A stretch of 64,000 nucleotides of DNA from Marixanthomonas ophiurae (GTDB taxonomy: Bacteria > Bacteroidota > Bacteroidia > Flavobacteriales > Flavobacteriaceae). A program made the translations under genes and the position numbers. The stretch is from NCBI RefSeq assembly GCF_003413745.1, contig NZ_QVID01000001.1, positions 1 through 64,000 on the forward strand, read 5' to 3'. Each line of letters opens with the position of its first letter. Position 1 is the first letter of the stretch. Positions 1 through 10,200 of this stretch are shown one piece after another. Under the pieces are notes generated by a model. It saw only the letters and a list, made by a program, of their open reading frames with translations, had not been told where the DNA came from and did not search any database.

Positions 1-3000
1 TCGTGGAATCATCTTCTGTATAACTGTTGTTATCAGATTCATCTGTTACATCATCTCCTTGTGGAGGTGTTCCTGTTGCTAATGCTCGGTTCTCAAACTC
101 TCCAGCATTCAGGTCAGCTTGTGTCAACGTATAGGTTGCAGTAAAGGTCGTCGTGTCTTCCTCATTTGGATCAAGACTTGCAATTGGACCGCCACTCATT
201 GTTACCCCACCTACTAGGTCGGTTACGATTATATTGGTCAACGTTACATCACCCGTGTTCTTAACTTTGAACGTATAGCTGATTTCTTCACCTACTTCAC
301 CTGCATAACAGCCAGTGTTTGGATCGATATTCAAGGTAGATTCTTTGATCAACGCGATACTCGCATCTTGACAGATGGGTATCGTAATTGTATTACTTGT
401 TTCGTCGACAGGTCCTAGCCCTGTGGTACCATTTACTGTTGCTGTATTTTCAATCTGACCATCATTTATATTATCTTGATCTACTGTATATATAGCTTCA
501 TACTCCCAAGTTTCTCCTACATTTAAAACTCCATTACCATCACCATTATCTACTAATTGTATTGTAACTACTGGGTTTGGAGCTAAAAATAACGGATCTG
601 TTATAACTACATTTGAAATATCAACATCACCTTCATTTTTTACAACAAATTTGTATTCAATAGTATTTCCAACTTCAAGATTTAAACAATCTTGAGATTC
701 ACTTGTACTTGATTTAACAATAGATATTTCAGCATCTTGACATAGATTTACTGTTACAGAATCTGAATCGTTCACATTAAATGATGCTGATGAACCTGTT
801 ACTGTACCGTCAACCGTAGCAGTATTGTTTACTTGGCCGTTAATAATGTCTTGTTGTGTTACTGTATAAGTAGCTTCATATGTCCATTCTTCACCTATAT
901 CAAGCACTCCTGAATTAACAGTATCACCACTATCAGGGCCTGGAATAGGATTTGTATTATCAATTAATGGATCGTTTACTTCTACGTTATTGATTGCTAC
1001 ATCGCCTAAGTTTTTAACCTTAAAAGTATAGGTTATCATTTCGCCTGGTGCGATTGTGTTACAATTTTGAGTATCGTTAGGGCTAGCTGTTTTCTCGATT
1101 GAGATAGAGCAGTTGTAGATTGTCAAGGTAACCGGTGTCCGGTCTGAACTTGAACAACTTCCTGTATCACTTACTGCTTCAGCATAATAAGTAACGTTTC
1201 CAACCGTATCAAGAATTGGATCGTTAACTACAGTATTACCTGTAGCGTCTGTGTACCAAACGATACTTGTTCCAGTCGCAACTGTAATTGCATCGTTAGC
1301 ATCTAATGTTTGCGTGGTCGTTTCGTCTTTACATTCAGCTATGTCACCGCTGCTTATTGGAGCATCAGGAGATACATTTACTACTATATCCGCAGTGTCA
1401 TTGTCTGAACAATTATTGCCATCTGTATAAGTATACGTTGCCGTGATTGTACCGTTCAATCCAGTTGGATCAAAGTCAGCCGTACCGTCACCATTATCTA
1501 TTACTCCGGTTCCTGTCCATTCTCCGTTTGAATTAGTTGGTTGACCGGTTAATGTAATCGTATCTGCATTGTCACAGATTGGACCATAGGTTCCTGCTTC
1601 TACTACTGCTGTTTTATTAACAACAATATCAGCTGTATCGGTGTCAGAACAGTTGTTACCGTCTTCATAAGTATAAGTTACCGTGATAGTTCCTGTTAAA
1701 CCACTTGGGTCGAAACTTGCCGTACCGTTACCATTATCTGTTACTCCGGTTCCTGTCCATTCTCCGTTTGAATTAGTTGGCTCTCCGGTTAATGTTATTG
1801 CGTCTGCATTGTCACAGATTGGACCGTAATTCCCTGCTTCTACTGTTGCTGTTTTGTTGATGACAATATTAGCTGTATCTGTGTCAGAACAGTTATTACC
1901 ATCTGTATAAGTGTATGTTACCGTAATAGTTCCTGTTAAACCACTTGGATCGAAACTTGCCGTACCATTATCATTGTCTGTTACTCCGGCTCCTGTCCAT
2001 TCTCCGTTTGAATTTGTCGGTTGTCCAGTTAACGTAATGGCGTCTGCATTGTCACAAATTGGACCGTAATTCCCTGCTTCTACTGTTGCCGTTTTGTTGA
2101 TGACAATATCAGCCGTATCACTATTAGAACAGTTATTACCATCTGTATAAGTGTATGTTACCGTAATAGTTCCTGTTAAACCACTTGGATCGAAACTTGC
2201 CGTACCATTATCATTGTCTGTTACTCCGGCTCCAGTCCATTCTCCGTTTGAATTAGTTGGTTCTCCGGTTAAAGTAATAGCATCTGCATTATCGCACAAT
2301 GGGTCATACTCATTGGCTTCTACATTTATTTGATTTGGCTGAGTTATCTCAATACTTTTATCAATAGTACATATACCATCATCTACAGTTACTTTATAAG
2401 TACCTGCAGTTAGTCCTGTTTGATCTTCGGCGGTTGTGTTTAATCCACTTCCATCGCTAGTTGTCCATAAATATGTATACGAAGACGATCCGCCTGTAAC
2501 AGTTATATTAATCTCACCATCATTCTCACCATAACAAGTGACATCTTCCTTAGTATGAGCTATAGCTATATCTGAATTTGTTAGCGTAAGCATTCGTGAT
2601 GGCGAAGTACAACCTAAATCTGGATTATAATAGAATGCATACCAAACACCAGGAGTTGTTACAGTTGGATTATTTGGCAAAGGATTACTTAAATCTGAAT
2701 TAGCACTCCATCTTAATTCAGCTCCTGTAGGAGTTGTTGAAGTAACAAAATCATTAAGTTGCACCTGTGTAGGCTCACAATACGTTTTTGAAGTTACAGA
2801 AAGTTCTGGTGAGTTTGCATACCCCTCAACAGACAGTCTTAAACCATCTACCAATACCACAGATTCTCCTGGATTTCCAGTACTATAAAAAACCTCTACA
2901 GAAGTAGCGGTAGGTCCTGACTTGAAAGTTATACATCTATTTTCCCAGTACGGGTTTATTTCTGTCCATCCACCAGGGTTTTGATTACCTCCATTTCCGC

Positions 3001-3775
3001 TCGTGGCAAAAGATAACCTCGTTGGAAAATCACTAGTTGGGTGCTGAACAAGATCAGCATCTGTATAAGTAAGCGGATCGCTAACTACAACGGCACCATT
3101 TCTAACACCAAATCGCAAGTTAGGCTCATATTCTAATATCTGCCCTCCATTATTATTGCTGTTTACGGTATTGTAACGCGGTATTACAGCAATTTCAAAA
3201 CATACTGTATATACTGTATTAGGCACTACAGTCAACGTTTGATCTATCGATTCATTTTGAAATGAAAATATAGCAAAACCACCTCCATCATAAGTTGAAG
3301 GCTCAATGATACCAGGATAAACCACATTAGAGTTCGTTGTTGAATAGGATATATACTGCCCTTCCGACCAATCTACTGTACCATTATCATCCCAACAAGA
3401 ATATCTTGCATCAGCTTGGTATTCACCATTTGTCCCACCTATTGCAGTACGAAATGTTCCGCCACTTACATCATCTTTTTCAAAAGATCCACAGGTAATT
3501 AAGTTACACCCTCCTACAGTTTTAGAATTTGTATGACTGTGTAAAGCTTCAGCTTTTGACTTAGAACGAAACGTTTTATTATATTGTGCAGCTTTCTTAT
3601 CTAAAGTTGCATTATATTGATCCAAATACTCTTGAGTATAAGGCAATAATACTTCCCCCTCATCTGTTGAACCTTTAACCTGAGCATATCCTTGATTACC
3701 CAAGCAAACTATTAAAATGAGACCTATTAAAAACCTCTTATCAGAAGCAAATAATTTAGTAATTATTTTATACAT
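1..3775 (-). CDS. Giant secreted repeat protein (SprB-like/Ig-like/DUF11-like domains), partial at its C-terminus
   Basis: The reading frame opens with ATG at 3775 and stays open to the left edge, giving 1258 codons with no stop, so the C-terminus is missing. Residues 1 to about 31 form a signal peptide ending GYAQ. A region of roughly 370 residues follows that resembles a carbohydrate-binding or lectin-like module (it contains ENRCITFKSG and VLVDGLRLS). Next come an Ig-like segment, one SprB-type repeat (CYGENDGEINITVTGG ... AGTYKVTV), four Ig/PKD-like repeats of 80 residues, another Ig-like segment, and at least three DUF11-like conserved repeats (YTFKVKNTGDVTLTN type). This architecture is typical of flavobacterial adhesins exported by the type IX secretion system. 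The C-terminal sorting domain that would prove this lies outside the window. Adhesion or gliding is inferred from the domains, not shown. The gene looks monocistronic, with a long leader. Confidence 0.85.
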   Translation of the reverse strand, partial: MYKIITKLFASDKRFLIGLILIVCLGNQGYAQVKGSTDEGEVLLPYTQEYLDQYNATLDKKAAQYNKTFRSKSKAEALHSHTNSKTVGGCNLITCGSFEKDDVSGGTFRTAIGGTNGEYQADARYSCWDDNGTVDWSEGQYISYSTTNSNVVYPGIIEPSTYDGGGFAIFSFQNESIDQTLTVVPNTVYTVCFEIAVIPRYNTVNSNNNGGQILEYEPNLRFGVRNGAVVVSDPLTYTDADLVQHPTSDFPTRLSFATSGNGGNQNPGGWTEINPYWENRCITFKSGPTATSVEVFYSTGNPGESVVLVDGLRLSVEGYANSPELSVTSKTYCEPTQVQLNDFVTSTTPTGAELRWSANSDLSNPLPNNPTVTTPGVWYAFYYNPDLGCTSPSRMLTLTNSDIAIAHTKEDVTCYGENDGEINITVTGGSSSYTYLWTTSDGSGLNTTAEDQTGLTAGTYKVTVDDGICTIDKSIEITQPNQINVEANEYDPLCDNADAITLTGEPTNSNGEWTGAGVTDNDNGTASFDPSGLTGTITVTYTYTDGNNCSNSDTADIVINKTATVEAGNYGPICDNADAITLTGQPTNSNGEWTGAGVTDNDNGTASFDPSGLTGTITVTYTYTDGNNCSDTDTANIVINKTATVEAGNYGPICDNADAITLTGEPTNSNGEWTGTGVTDNGNGTASFDPSGLTGTITVTYTYEDGNNCSDTDTADIVVNKTAVVEAGTYGPICDNADTITLTGQPTNSNGEWTGTGVIDNGDGTADFDPTGLNGTITATYTYTDGNNCSDNDTADIVVNVSPDAPISSGDIAECKDETTTQTLDANDAITVATGTSIVWYTDATGNTVVNDPILDTVGNVTYYAEAVSDTGSCSSSDRTPVTLTIYNCSISIEKTASPNDTQNCNTIAPGEMITYTFKVKNLGDVAINNVEVNDPLIDNTNPIPGPDSGDTVNSGVLDIGEEWTYEATYTVTQQDIINGQVNNTATVDGTVTGSSASFNVNDSDSVTVNLCQDAEISIVKSSTSESQDCLNLEVGNTIEYKFVVKNEGDVDISNVVITDPLFLAPNPVVTIQLVDNGDGNGVLNVGETWEYEAIYTVDQDNINDGQIENTATVNGTTGLGPVDETSNTITIPICQDASIALIKESTLNIDPNTGCYAGEVGEEISYTFKVKNTGDVTLTNIIVTDLVGGVTMSGGPIASLDPNEEDTTTFTATYTLTQADLNAGEFENRALATGTPPQGDDVTDESDNNSYTEDDST
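1371..2330 (-). repeat. Four tandem 240-bp repeats inside the adhesin gene
   Basis: The segment starting tctgcatt recurs at 1563, 1803, 2043 and 2283, exactly 240 bp apart. Each unit encodes 80 residues with conserved blocks such as CDNADAITLTGEPTNSNGEW and FDPSGLTGTITVTYTY. The units around 1893-2010 and 2133-2250 are almost identical in DNA sequence, which points to recent duplication or gene conversion. The outer units are more diverged. Confidence 0.9.
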
Positions 3776-3993
3776 AAGCTTGAATTTTATTAGTATTCAT
3801 AATTTTATAATTAATTATAATTTTTAATCTCAATTACAAGAACTTACCACTAAAGGGATAAATTTTCTTTCAATTTTTATAGGTTATAAGCTTTAATTTG
3901 ATTTGGGAAAAACGAAATTTAGTAGAGGAACATCTATTATAAAGTACATACATTTATCACTAAACAAATAGATTACTTATCGTTTGCTTAGAA

Positions 3994-4001
3994 CAAATAT
4001 A
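3994..4001 (-). promoter_or_regulatory. Possible -7 box for the adhesin gene
   Basis: TATATTTG on the minus strand matches the Bacteroidota TAnnTTTG box. No TTG lies at the usual distance upstream, and it would imply a leader of about 210 nt, so the call is weak. Confidence 0.35.
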
Positions 4002-4231
4002 CGTAGGAAAAACTGTTAAGGTTTTACTAATTTGCAACTATTAGTCTAAGTGTAGAATTATTTCGTTGAAATACAATATTTATTACATTTTAACCTTTTT
4101 TTTTGTAGGAATGACATGTACGTATAAATACGTACATAAGCTATTTTTAGAAGGATTACAAGACTTTTATTTGTGGGAAAAGCCTTTTGAAATCAATCCA
4201 TACAGAGCCGTAAAGGTACTTCAAAAACTTG

Positions 4232-4239
4232 TATATTTG
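4232..4239 (+). promoter_or_regulatory. prfC promoter -7 box
   Basis: TATATTTG matches TAnnTTTG and ends 23 nt before the prfC ATG, giving a leader of roughly 17 nt. The upstream TTG element is not clear. Confidence 0.55.
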
Positions 4240-4262
4240 CCCTCAAATCTACACACACAACC

Positions 4263-5849
4263 ATGTCAATTAAACGTGAAATTGAACGCAGGAGAACCTT
4301 TGGGATAATCTCTCACCCTGATGCTGGGAAAACAACTTTAACTGAAAAATTATTACTATTTGGAGGTGCTATTCAAGAAGCTGGTGCTGTAAAAAGTAAT
4401 AAAATAAAAAAAGGAGCCACTAGTGACTTTATGGAAATTGAAAGACAAAGGGGTATCTCGGTTGCCACTTCTGTTTTAGCATTTGAATATGAAGGGATTA
4501 AAATAAATATTCTAGATACACCCGGTCACAAGGATTTTGCCGAAGATACTTTTAGAACCCTAACAGCTGTAGATAGTGTTATTGTTGTTATTGATGTTGC
4601 CAAAGGTGTGGAAGCACAAACCGAGAAGTTGGTTGAAGTGTGCCGCATGCGTAATATTCCTATGATTGTTTTTATAAATAAAATGGACCGAGAAGGGAAA
4701 GATGCTTTTGAGTTGTTAGATGAAATAGAACAAAAATTAAACCTTCGGGTTACACCTTTAAGCTTCCCAATTGGTATGGGGTATGATTTTAGAGGCATAT
4801 ACAATATCTGGGAGAAAAATGTAAATCTATTCAGTGGTAGTAGCCGAAAAAATATTGAAGAAACTATTGAAATTGAAGATCTTGCCAATCCTGAACTCGA
4901 CCAATTGATTGGTACTGACGCAGCCGATACGTTGCGAGAAGAACTAGAACTTGCTGAAATATACCCTAAGTTTAGCCGTGAAGAATATTTAGAAGGGAAA
5001 TTACAACCAGTATTCTTTGGTTCTGCCTTGAATAATTTCGGCGTTCGAGAACTATTAGATTGTTTTGTTGAAATAGCTCCTAAACCACGTCCAAAAGAAA
5101 GTGACACTCGGGTGGTAAAACCTGATGAAAAAGATTTTACAGGCTTTGTCTTTAAAATACACGCCAACATGGACCCCAAACACCGGGATCGCTTAGCGTT
5201 TGTAAAAATTGTGTCAGGTGTTTTTGAAAGGAACACCCCTTATTTACATGTACGCAATGGCAAGAAGCTGAAGTTTTCTAGTCCGAATGCGTTCTTTGCT
5301 GAAAAGAAACAAATTGTAGATATTTCATATCCTGGAGATATCGTTGGATTACATGACACCGGTAACTTTAAAATTGGTGACACCCTTACCGAAGGAGAAG
5401 AAATGAACTATAAAGGAGTACCCAGCTTTTCACCGGAGCACTTTAAGTACATTAATAATGCCGATCCAATGAAAAGCAAACAGCTGGACAAAGGGATTGA
5501 TCAATTAATGGATGAAGGTGTTGCACAACTCTTCACTCTTGAATTAAACGGACGAAAAGTAATCGGTACCGTTGGTGCTTTACAGTTTGAAGTAATACAA
5601 TATCGGTTAGAGCACGAATATGGCGCTTCCTGCCGATATGAAAACCTAAACGTTCACAAAGCTTGCTGGGTCGAACCAGACAATCCAAAAAGTGATGAGT
5701 TTAAAGAATTCAAGCGTGTTAAAGCTAAGTTTTTAGCGAAAGATAAAAGAGATCAATTGGTTTTCTTTGCCGATTCCGCCTTTAGCTTACAAATGACACA
5801 ATCAAAATATCCGAACGTAAAACTTCATTTTGTAAGTGAATATAAGTAA
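4263..5849 (+). CDS. prfC: Peptide chain release factor 3 (RF3)
   Basis: Translational GTPase of 528 residues, the usual RF3 length. It removes RF1/RF2 from the ribosome after peptide release, using GTP. The G1 motif SHPDAGKT is at residues 17-24. The switch region carries ERQRGISV, the G3 motif DTPGH, and G4 NKMD, followed by the RF3-type domains II and III. SHPDAGKT rather than AHVDHGKT separates it from EF-G and TypA. The ATG at 4263 puts the G1 motif at the expected place and fits the -7 box just upstream. It is convergent with the hydrolase at 5875 and appears to be a single-gene unit. No Shine-Dalgarno is present, as expected in this phylum. Confidence 0.97.
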   Translation: MSIKREIERRRTFGIISHPDAGKTTLTEKLLLFGGAIQEAGAVKSNKIKKGATSDFMEIERQRGISVATSVLAFEYEGIKINILDTPGHKDFAEDTFRTLTAVDSVIVVIDVAKGVEAQTEKLVEVCRMRNIPMIVFINKMDREGKDAFELLDEIEQKLNLRVTPLSFPIGMGYDFRGIYNIWEKNVNLFSGSSRKNIEETIEIEDLANPELDQLIGTDAADTLREELELAEIYPKFSREEYLEGKLQPVFFGSALNNFGVRELLDCFVEIAPKPRPKESDTRVVKPDEKDFTGFVFKIHANMDPKHRDRLAFVKIVSGVFERNTPYLHVRNGKKLKFSSPNAFFAEKKQIVDISYPGDIVGLHDTGNFKIGDTLTEGEEMNYKGVPSFSPEHFKYINNADPMKSKQLDKGIDQLMDEGVAQLFTLELNGRKVIGTVGALQFEVIQYRLEHEYGASCRYENLNVHKACWVEPDNPKSDEFKEFKRVKAKFLAKDKRDQLVFFADSAFSLQMTQSKYPNVKLHFVSEYK

Positions 5850-5868
5850 GGTATAATACCTTTATTTA
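5848..5868 (+). terminator. Weak hairpin after prfC
   Basis: AAGGTA-taa-TACCTT (5848-5862) is followed by tttattt. The stem is only 6 bp, in a 25-nt convergent gap; it may serve prfC. Confidence 0.35.
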
Positions 5869-5874
5869 TCAAAA

Positions 5875-6711
5875 TTATTTCTTCAGAAAATCTAGCAATA
5901 ATTTGTTAACGTGCTCCGTGTGTGTAAAAACACAACCGTGAGGAGCATCTTCTATAACCGTAAATTCACTGTTTTCAACTATTTTTGCACCTTGCGCCGC
6001 AGTGGGCTCCATCGGGACAACATTATCTGCATCCCCATGCAGGAATAACGTAGGAATGTCTATCTTTTTAAGATCACCTCTTAAATCTGTTTTTCCGAAA
6101 GCATCAATACAATCTAATGTTGCTTTAGGAGAAGCTCCCGCAGCAATGTTGAAATTATATTGTAATTGTTCTTTACCTATTAAGTGTTTGTTATTATCAT
6201 AATCGATAAACTGTTTGCCAAATTTATCTAAGAAGTCACAACGGTCAATTTTAATTGCTTTTTTGAATTCTTCAAAGGTTTCAGCTGGCACACCATCAGG
6301 GTTATCATCAGTTTTCAGCATAAAAGGAGCTATTGAGCTTATAAAAACTAACTTAGATAAATTTTCCGTACCATAGTTACCTACATAACGTCCTACTTCT
6401 CCTCCACCCATTGAAAATCCTACTAAGACAACATCTTTTAAGGAAAGATGATTGATTATATCATTTAAATCTTGAGCCATCGTATCATAATCGTATCCGT
6501 CCCAAGGTTGATCACTTTTACCAAAACCTCTACGGTCATATGAAATGCAACGGTATCCAGCCTCAACAAGTTCTTGTTTTTGGTATTCCCACATAGCTGA
6601 ACTCAACGGCCAACCATGGATTAGAATAACAGGTTGCCCTTTACCGTAGTCTTCGTAGTATAAATTTATGTATTCATTTCGTTTTTTTGAAGAAGTCTTT
6701 AAATATCCCAT
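5875..6711 (-). CDS. Alpha/beta hydrolase, non-heme chloroperoxidase-like
   Basis: A 278-residue alpha/beta-hydrolase-fold enzyme without a signal peptide. The oxyanion-hole HGW is at 32-34. The nucleophile elbow GFSMGG places Ser100. The acid is probably Asp229 in HGDADN, and the catalytic base is His258 in DAPHG. The pattern GFSMGGGEVGRY is characteristic of the cofactor-free haloperoxidase/esterase subgroup. In this subgroup perhydrolysis is often a side activity of an esterase, so the physiological substrate is unknown. It lies alone, downstream of the DUF3467 terminator and convergent with prfC. The start at 6711 fits family N-termini (MGYLKT...). Confidence 0.85.
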   Translation of the reverse strand: MGYLKTSSKKRNEYINLYYEDYGKGQPVILIHGWPLSSAMWEYQKQELVEAGYRCISYDRRGFGKSDQPWDGYDYDTMAQDLNDIINHLSLKDVVLVGFSMGGGEVGRYVGNYGTENLSKLVFISSIAPFMLKTDDNPDGVPAETFEEFKKAIKIDRCDFLDKFGKQFIDYDNNKHLIGKEQLQYNFNIAAGASPKATLDCIDAFGKTDLRGDLKKIDIPTLFLHGDADNVVPMEPTAAQGAKIVENSEFTVIEDAPHGCVFTHTEHVNKLLLDFLKK

Positions 6712-6808
6712 AATTTAATTTTCCTTTAAATTACTATGGAATTTGCAAAATGTAAAATAAGGCGAAGACTTTAATACTTATTTAACTGAATATCTTAACA
6801 ATAGCCTA

Positions 6809-6835
6809 TTAAAAAACCCACTAAAAAGTGGGTTT
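6809..6835 (-). terminator. Rho-independent terminator after the DUF3467 gene
   Basis: The 9-bp stem aaacccact/agtgggttt (6814-6822 and 6827-6835) has a 4-nt loop. Read on the minus strand it is followed by a T run. It begins 6 nt after the stop at 6841. Confidence 0.8.
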
Positions 6836-6840
6836 ACTAT

Positions 6841-7164
6841 CTATGCTTCTCCGGTTGGACCAAAGTTTAAAGGCATCGTCGGTTGTTCTTGTTCTTTAAC
6901 CTTACCGTGGGCTTTTTCAAACCGTTGAATATTATCATTCAATGCTCTTAATAGTCTCTTGGCGTGTTGTGGTGTTAAAATTATTCGTGATTTCACCTTA
7001 CTTTTAGGCACACCCGGCATAATACTTACAAAATCTAGAATGAACTCTGATTGTGAATGATTGATGATCGCCAAGTTACTATAAATGCCTTGTGCTACAT
7101 TCTCATCTAATTCAATATTGATTTGTCCTTTTTTTTGTTTTTGTTTGTTTTGATCGTCTGCCAT
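6841..7164 (-). CDS. DUF3467 family protein
   Basis: A small soluble protein of 107 residues. After a polar lysine/glutamine-rich start it has the DUF3467 core: INIELDENVAQGIYSNLAII, then EFILDFVSIMPG, then RIILTPQHAKRLLRALNDNI. The end is proline-rich. No function is established for the family. A gene of this family next to rpoC is a recurrent arrangement in Bacteroidota, which suggests a link to transcription or growth, but this is only context. It is separated from rpoC by a strong hairpin and no clear promoter is seen, so it may be expressed by readthrough. It has its own terminator. Confidence 0.85.
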   Translation of the reverse strand: MADDQNKQKQKKGQINIELDENVAQGIYSNLAIINHSQSEFILDFVSIMPGVPKSKVKSRIILTPQHAKRLLRALNDNIQRFEKAHGKVKEQEQPTMPLNFGPTGEA

Positions 7165-7235
7165 TGTTGGTTATTTTAATATTCCTATTAATATGGAATG
7201 AGTTTATAGTTCTAATTTAGCTACCTAATATAATA

Positions 7236-7264
7236 AAAGAATCCCGCTTTTGGCGGGATTCTTT
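7236..7264 (-). terminator. rpoC terminator
   Basis: A perfect 12-bp stem AAAGAATCCCGC/GCGGGATTCTTT with a 5-nt loop lies 27 nt downstream of the rpoC stop. The minus strand continues with T and AT-rich sequence. This is the strongest hairpin at the end of the rpl-rpo block. Confidence 0.8.
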
Positions 7265-7290
7265 ATTTTGATTTATAAGAAGTTTTTTAA

Positions 7291-10200
7291 TTAATTGTAA
7301 TTCACTTCTTGTTTCTCACGGGTCATTTCTTCCAGCTCTTCCTTGCTTCCTACAATTATAGAATCGTATTCACGCATTCCAGTACCAGCAGGTATTTTAT
7401 GACCTACAATTACATTCTCTTTCAATCCTTCTAAGGTATCAACTTTACCGCTTACTGCAGCTTCGTTTAATACTTTAGTGGTTTCTTGGAAGGATGCAGC
7501 CGAAATAAACGACTTAGTCTGTAGCGATGCTCTAGTAATACCTTGCAATATTGGTGTTGCAGTTGCATTAACAGCATCTCTTGCTTCAACTAAAGCTTTA
7601 TCATTACGTCTCAAGATAGAATTTTCATCACGTAAATCACGTGGTGAAACTATTTGCCCTTCTTTAAGGGTTTGACTATCTCCTGCATCTTCAACTACTT
7701 TCATTCCGAAGATTTTATCGTTTTCTTCAATAAAGTCATCTTTATGAGCTAGTTGATTTTCTAGGAAGGTAGTATCTCCACTATCCACAATACGTACTTT
7801 ACGCATCATCTGTCTAACTACTACCTCGAAGTGTTTATCGTTAATCTTCACACCTTGTAGACGGTATACTTCTTGAACTTCATTCACCAAGTACTGCTGT
7901 ACTGCTGAAGGTCCTTCAATACGTAAAATATCTTCTGGTGTAATAGATCCGTCTGAAAGAGGCATACCAGCACGCACATAATCGTTCTCCTGAACCAAAA
8001 TCTGGTTAGACAACTTCACTAAGTACTTTTTAAGCTCACCTAATTTAGACTCTACTATAATTTCACGATTACCACGTTTAATTTTTCCGAAGGAAACAAC
8101 ACCATCAATCTCACTAACTACAGCAGGATTTGATGGATTACGAGCTTCAAAAAGTTCGGTTACACGTGGAAGACCACCTGTAATATCACCTGCTTTTGAA
8201 GATTTACGTGGTATTTTAACCAATACTTTACCAATCTTAATTTTATCTCCGTCATCAATCATTAAGTGGGCACCCACTGGCAAGTTGTATGAACGAATTA
8301 CTTCATCTTTTTTACCTAAAATTTGAAGTGTTGGTATTTTCTTTTTATTTCTAGATTCTGAAATTACTTTCTCTTGGAATCCAGTCTGCTCATCAATTTC
8401 AACTTGGTAGGTAACCCCTTGTTCGATATTCTCGTACTTGATTTTACCTGCAAATTCTGAAATAATCACACCGTTATATGGATCCCATTGACAAACCACA
8501 TCACCTTCTTTCAATTTATCACCATCTTTTACATATAGTGTAGAACCGTAAGGAATGTTGTTGTTGCTTAAGGTAATTCCGGTTTTTGGATCAGTTAATT
8601 TAATTTCTGAAGTACGAGAGATTACAATATCAATTTCTTTTCCTTCAGCATCTTCTCCTTTAACTGTTTTTAGATCTTCAATTTCGGCTTTACCGTCATA
8701 TTTAACAACTAGCTTGTTGTCTTCTGAAATGTTACCTGCAATACCACCCACGTGGAAGGTACGAAGTGTTAACTGTGTACCTGGTTCACCAATTGACTGA
8801 GCAGCTACAACACCTACAGCTTCTCCTCGCTGTACCATTTTATTGGTTGCAAGGTTACGACCGTAACATTGAGAACAAATTCCTTTTTTAGCTTCACACG
8901 TTAATGCAGAACGTACTTCTACACCTTCTACAGCAGAGTCGCCAATAATTTTAGCAGTCTCTTCTGAAATGTGCTCACCAGCCGTTGCCAACACTTCTTT
9001 ATTAAGTGGGTTTATTACATCGTTTAATGCAATACGACCTATAATTCTAGCTTCTAAGGTTTCAACAATCTCTTCATTTTTCTTCAATGCTGAAACTTCA
9101 ATACCTCTTAATGTACCACAATCTACTTCGTTAATAATAACGTCTTGTGACACATCTACCAGACGACGCGTTAAATAACCCGCATCGGCAGTTTTAAGTG
9201 CGGTATCAGCAAGACCTTTACGTGCACCGTGAGTAGAGATAAAGTATTCAAGAATTGAAAGCCCTTCCTTAAAGTTAGAAAGAATCGGGTTTTCAATAAT
9301 TTCACCACCACCAGAGTTAGATTTTTTAGGCTTCGCCATCAATCCACGCATACCGGTTAGCTGTCTAATTTGCTCTTTACTACCACGCGCTCCAGAGTCA
9401 AGCATCATATATACAGAGTTAAACCCTTGCTGATCTTCGCGGATACGTTTCATAGAAAGCTCCGTTAATTCAGCATTGGTTGCTGTCCATATATCAATTA
9501 CTTGGTTGTAACGTTCGTTGTTGGTAATAAGTCCCATATTGTAGTTTCCTACAATACCGTCAACTTGTTTGTTGGCGTCGTCAATCATAGTTTGCTTTTC
9601 AGCAGGGATAATAATATCTCCTAAACTAAAAGACAATCCACCTTCGAATGCGAACTTATATCCTAATGTTTTAATTTCATCAAGGAAAGCAGCAGTTTTT
9701 GGTACACTAGTAACTTTAAGGATATTACCAATAATATCACGAAGTGATTTCTTGGTTAATACCTCGTTTATATAACCAGCTTCTTCTGGTACTTCTTGGT
9801 TAAATATCACTCTACCTAAGGTAGTTTCGATAATTTGAAAAACCAATTCGCCTTTATCATTAAAGTCCTTGGTACGTATTTTTATTTGCGCATTGAGGTC
9901 TACTTGCTTCTCATTGTAAGCAATCACAGCTTCTTCTTCTGAATAAAAAGTTAGGCCTTCACCTTTTACTTTTACATCTTTTGTTGAAGTTCTAAGCTTG
10001 GTCATATAATACAGACCCAAAACCATATCCTGAGAAGGTACTGCTACCGGCGAACCGTTTGCAGGGTTCAAGATATTGTGAGAAGCTAACATCAATAACT
10101 GACATTCCAAAATTGCTTCTGGTCCTAATGGAAGGTGAACCGCCATCTGGTCACCATCAAAATCGGCGTTAAATGCAGTACATACTAATGGGTGTAACTG

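Larger units (their letters stand above)
3776..4262. other. 487-bp AT-rich divergent intergenic region with a perfect 9-bp palindrome
   Basis: This gap separates the left-edge adhesin (minus) from prfC (plus). It holds a candidate promoter box for each gene. It also holds a perfect inverted repeat at 4116-4137: arm atgtacgta, 4-nt loop taaa, arm tacgtacat. The palindrome lies about 95 nt upstream of the prfC -7 box and could be an operator or a short hairpin. An 80-codon plus-strand ORF overlapping this region and the start of prfC is not convincing. I see no RNA gene here. Confidence 0.6.

Noticed and set aside
1371-2330. Regular repeats considered as a CRISPR array
   Set aside because: Period of 240 bp with no separate spacers, and the repeats are in frame and encode protein domains.
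4066-4308. 80-codon plus-strand ORF upstream of and overlapping prfC
   Set aside because: It overlaps the start of prfC in another frame, covers the prfC promoter box, and has no recognisable family or signal.
4526-5236. 236-codon minus-strand ORF inside prfC
   Set aside because: Antisense shadow of a strongly conserved gene; composition is Ser-rich as expected from reversed codons.
6720-6760. TACATTTTG upstream of the alpha/beta hydrolase as promoter
   Set aside because: One extra T between the TA and TTTG parts; not an exact TAnnTTTG box.
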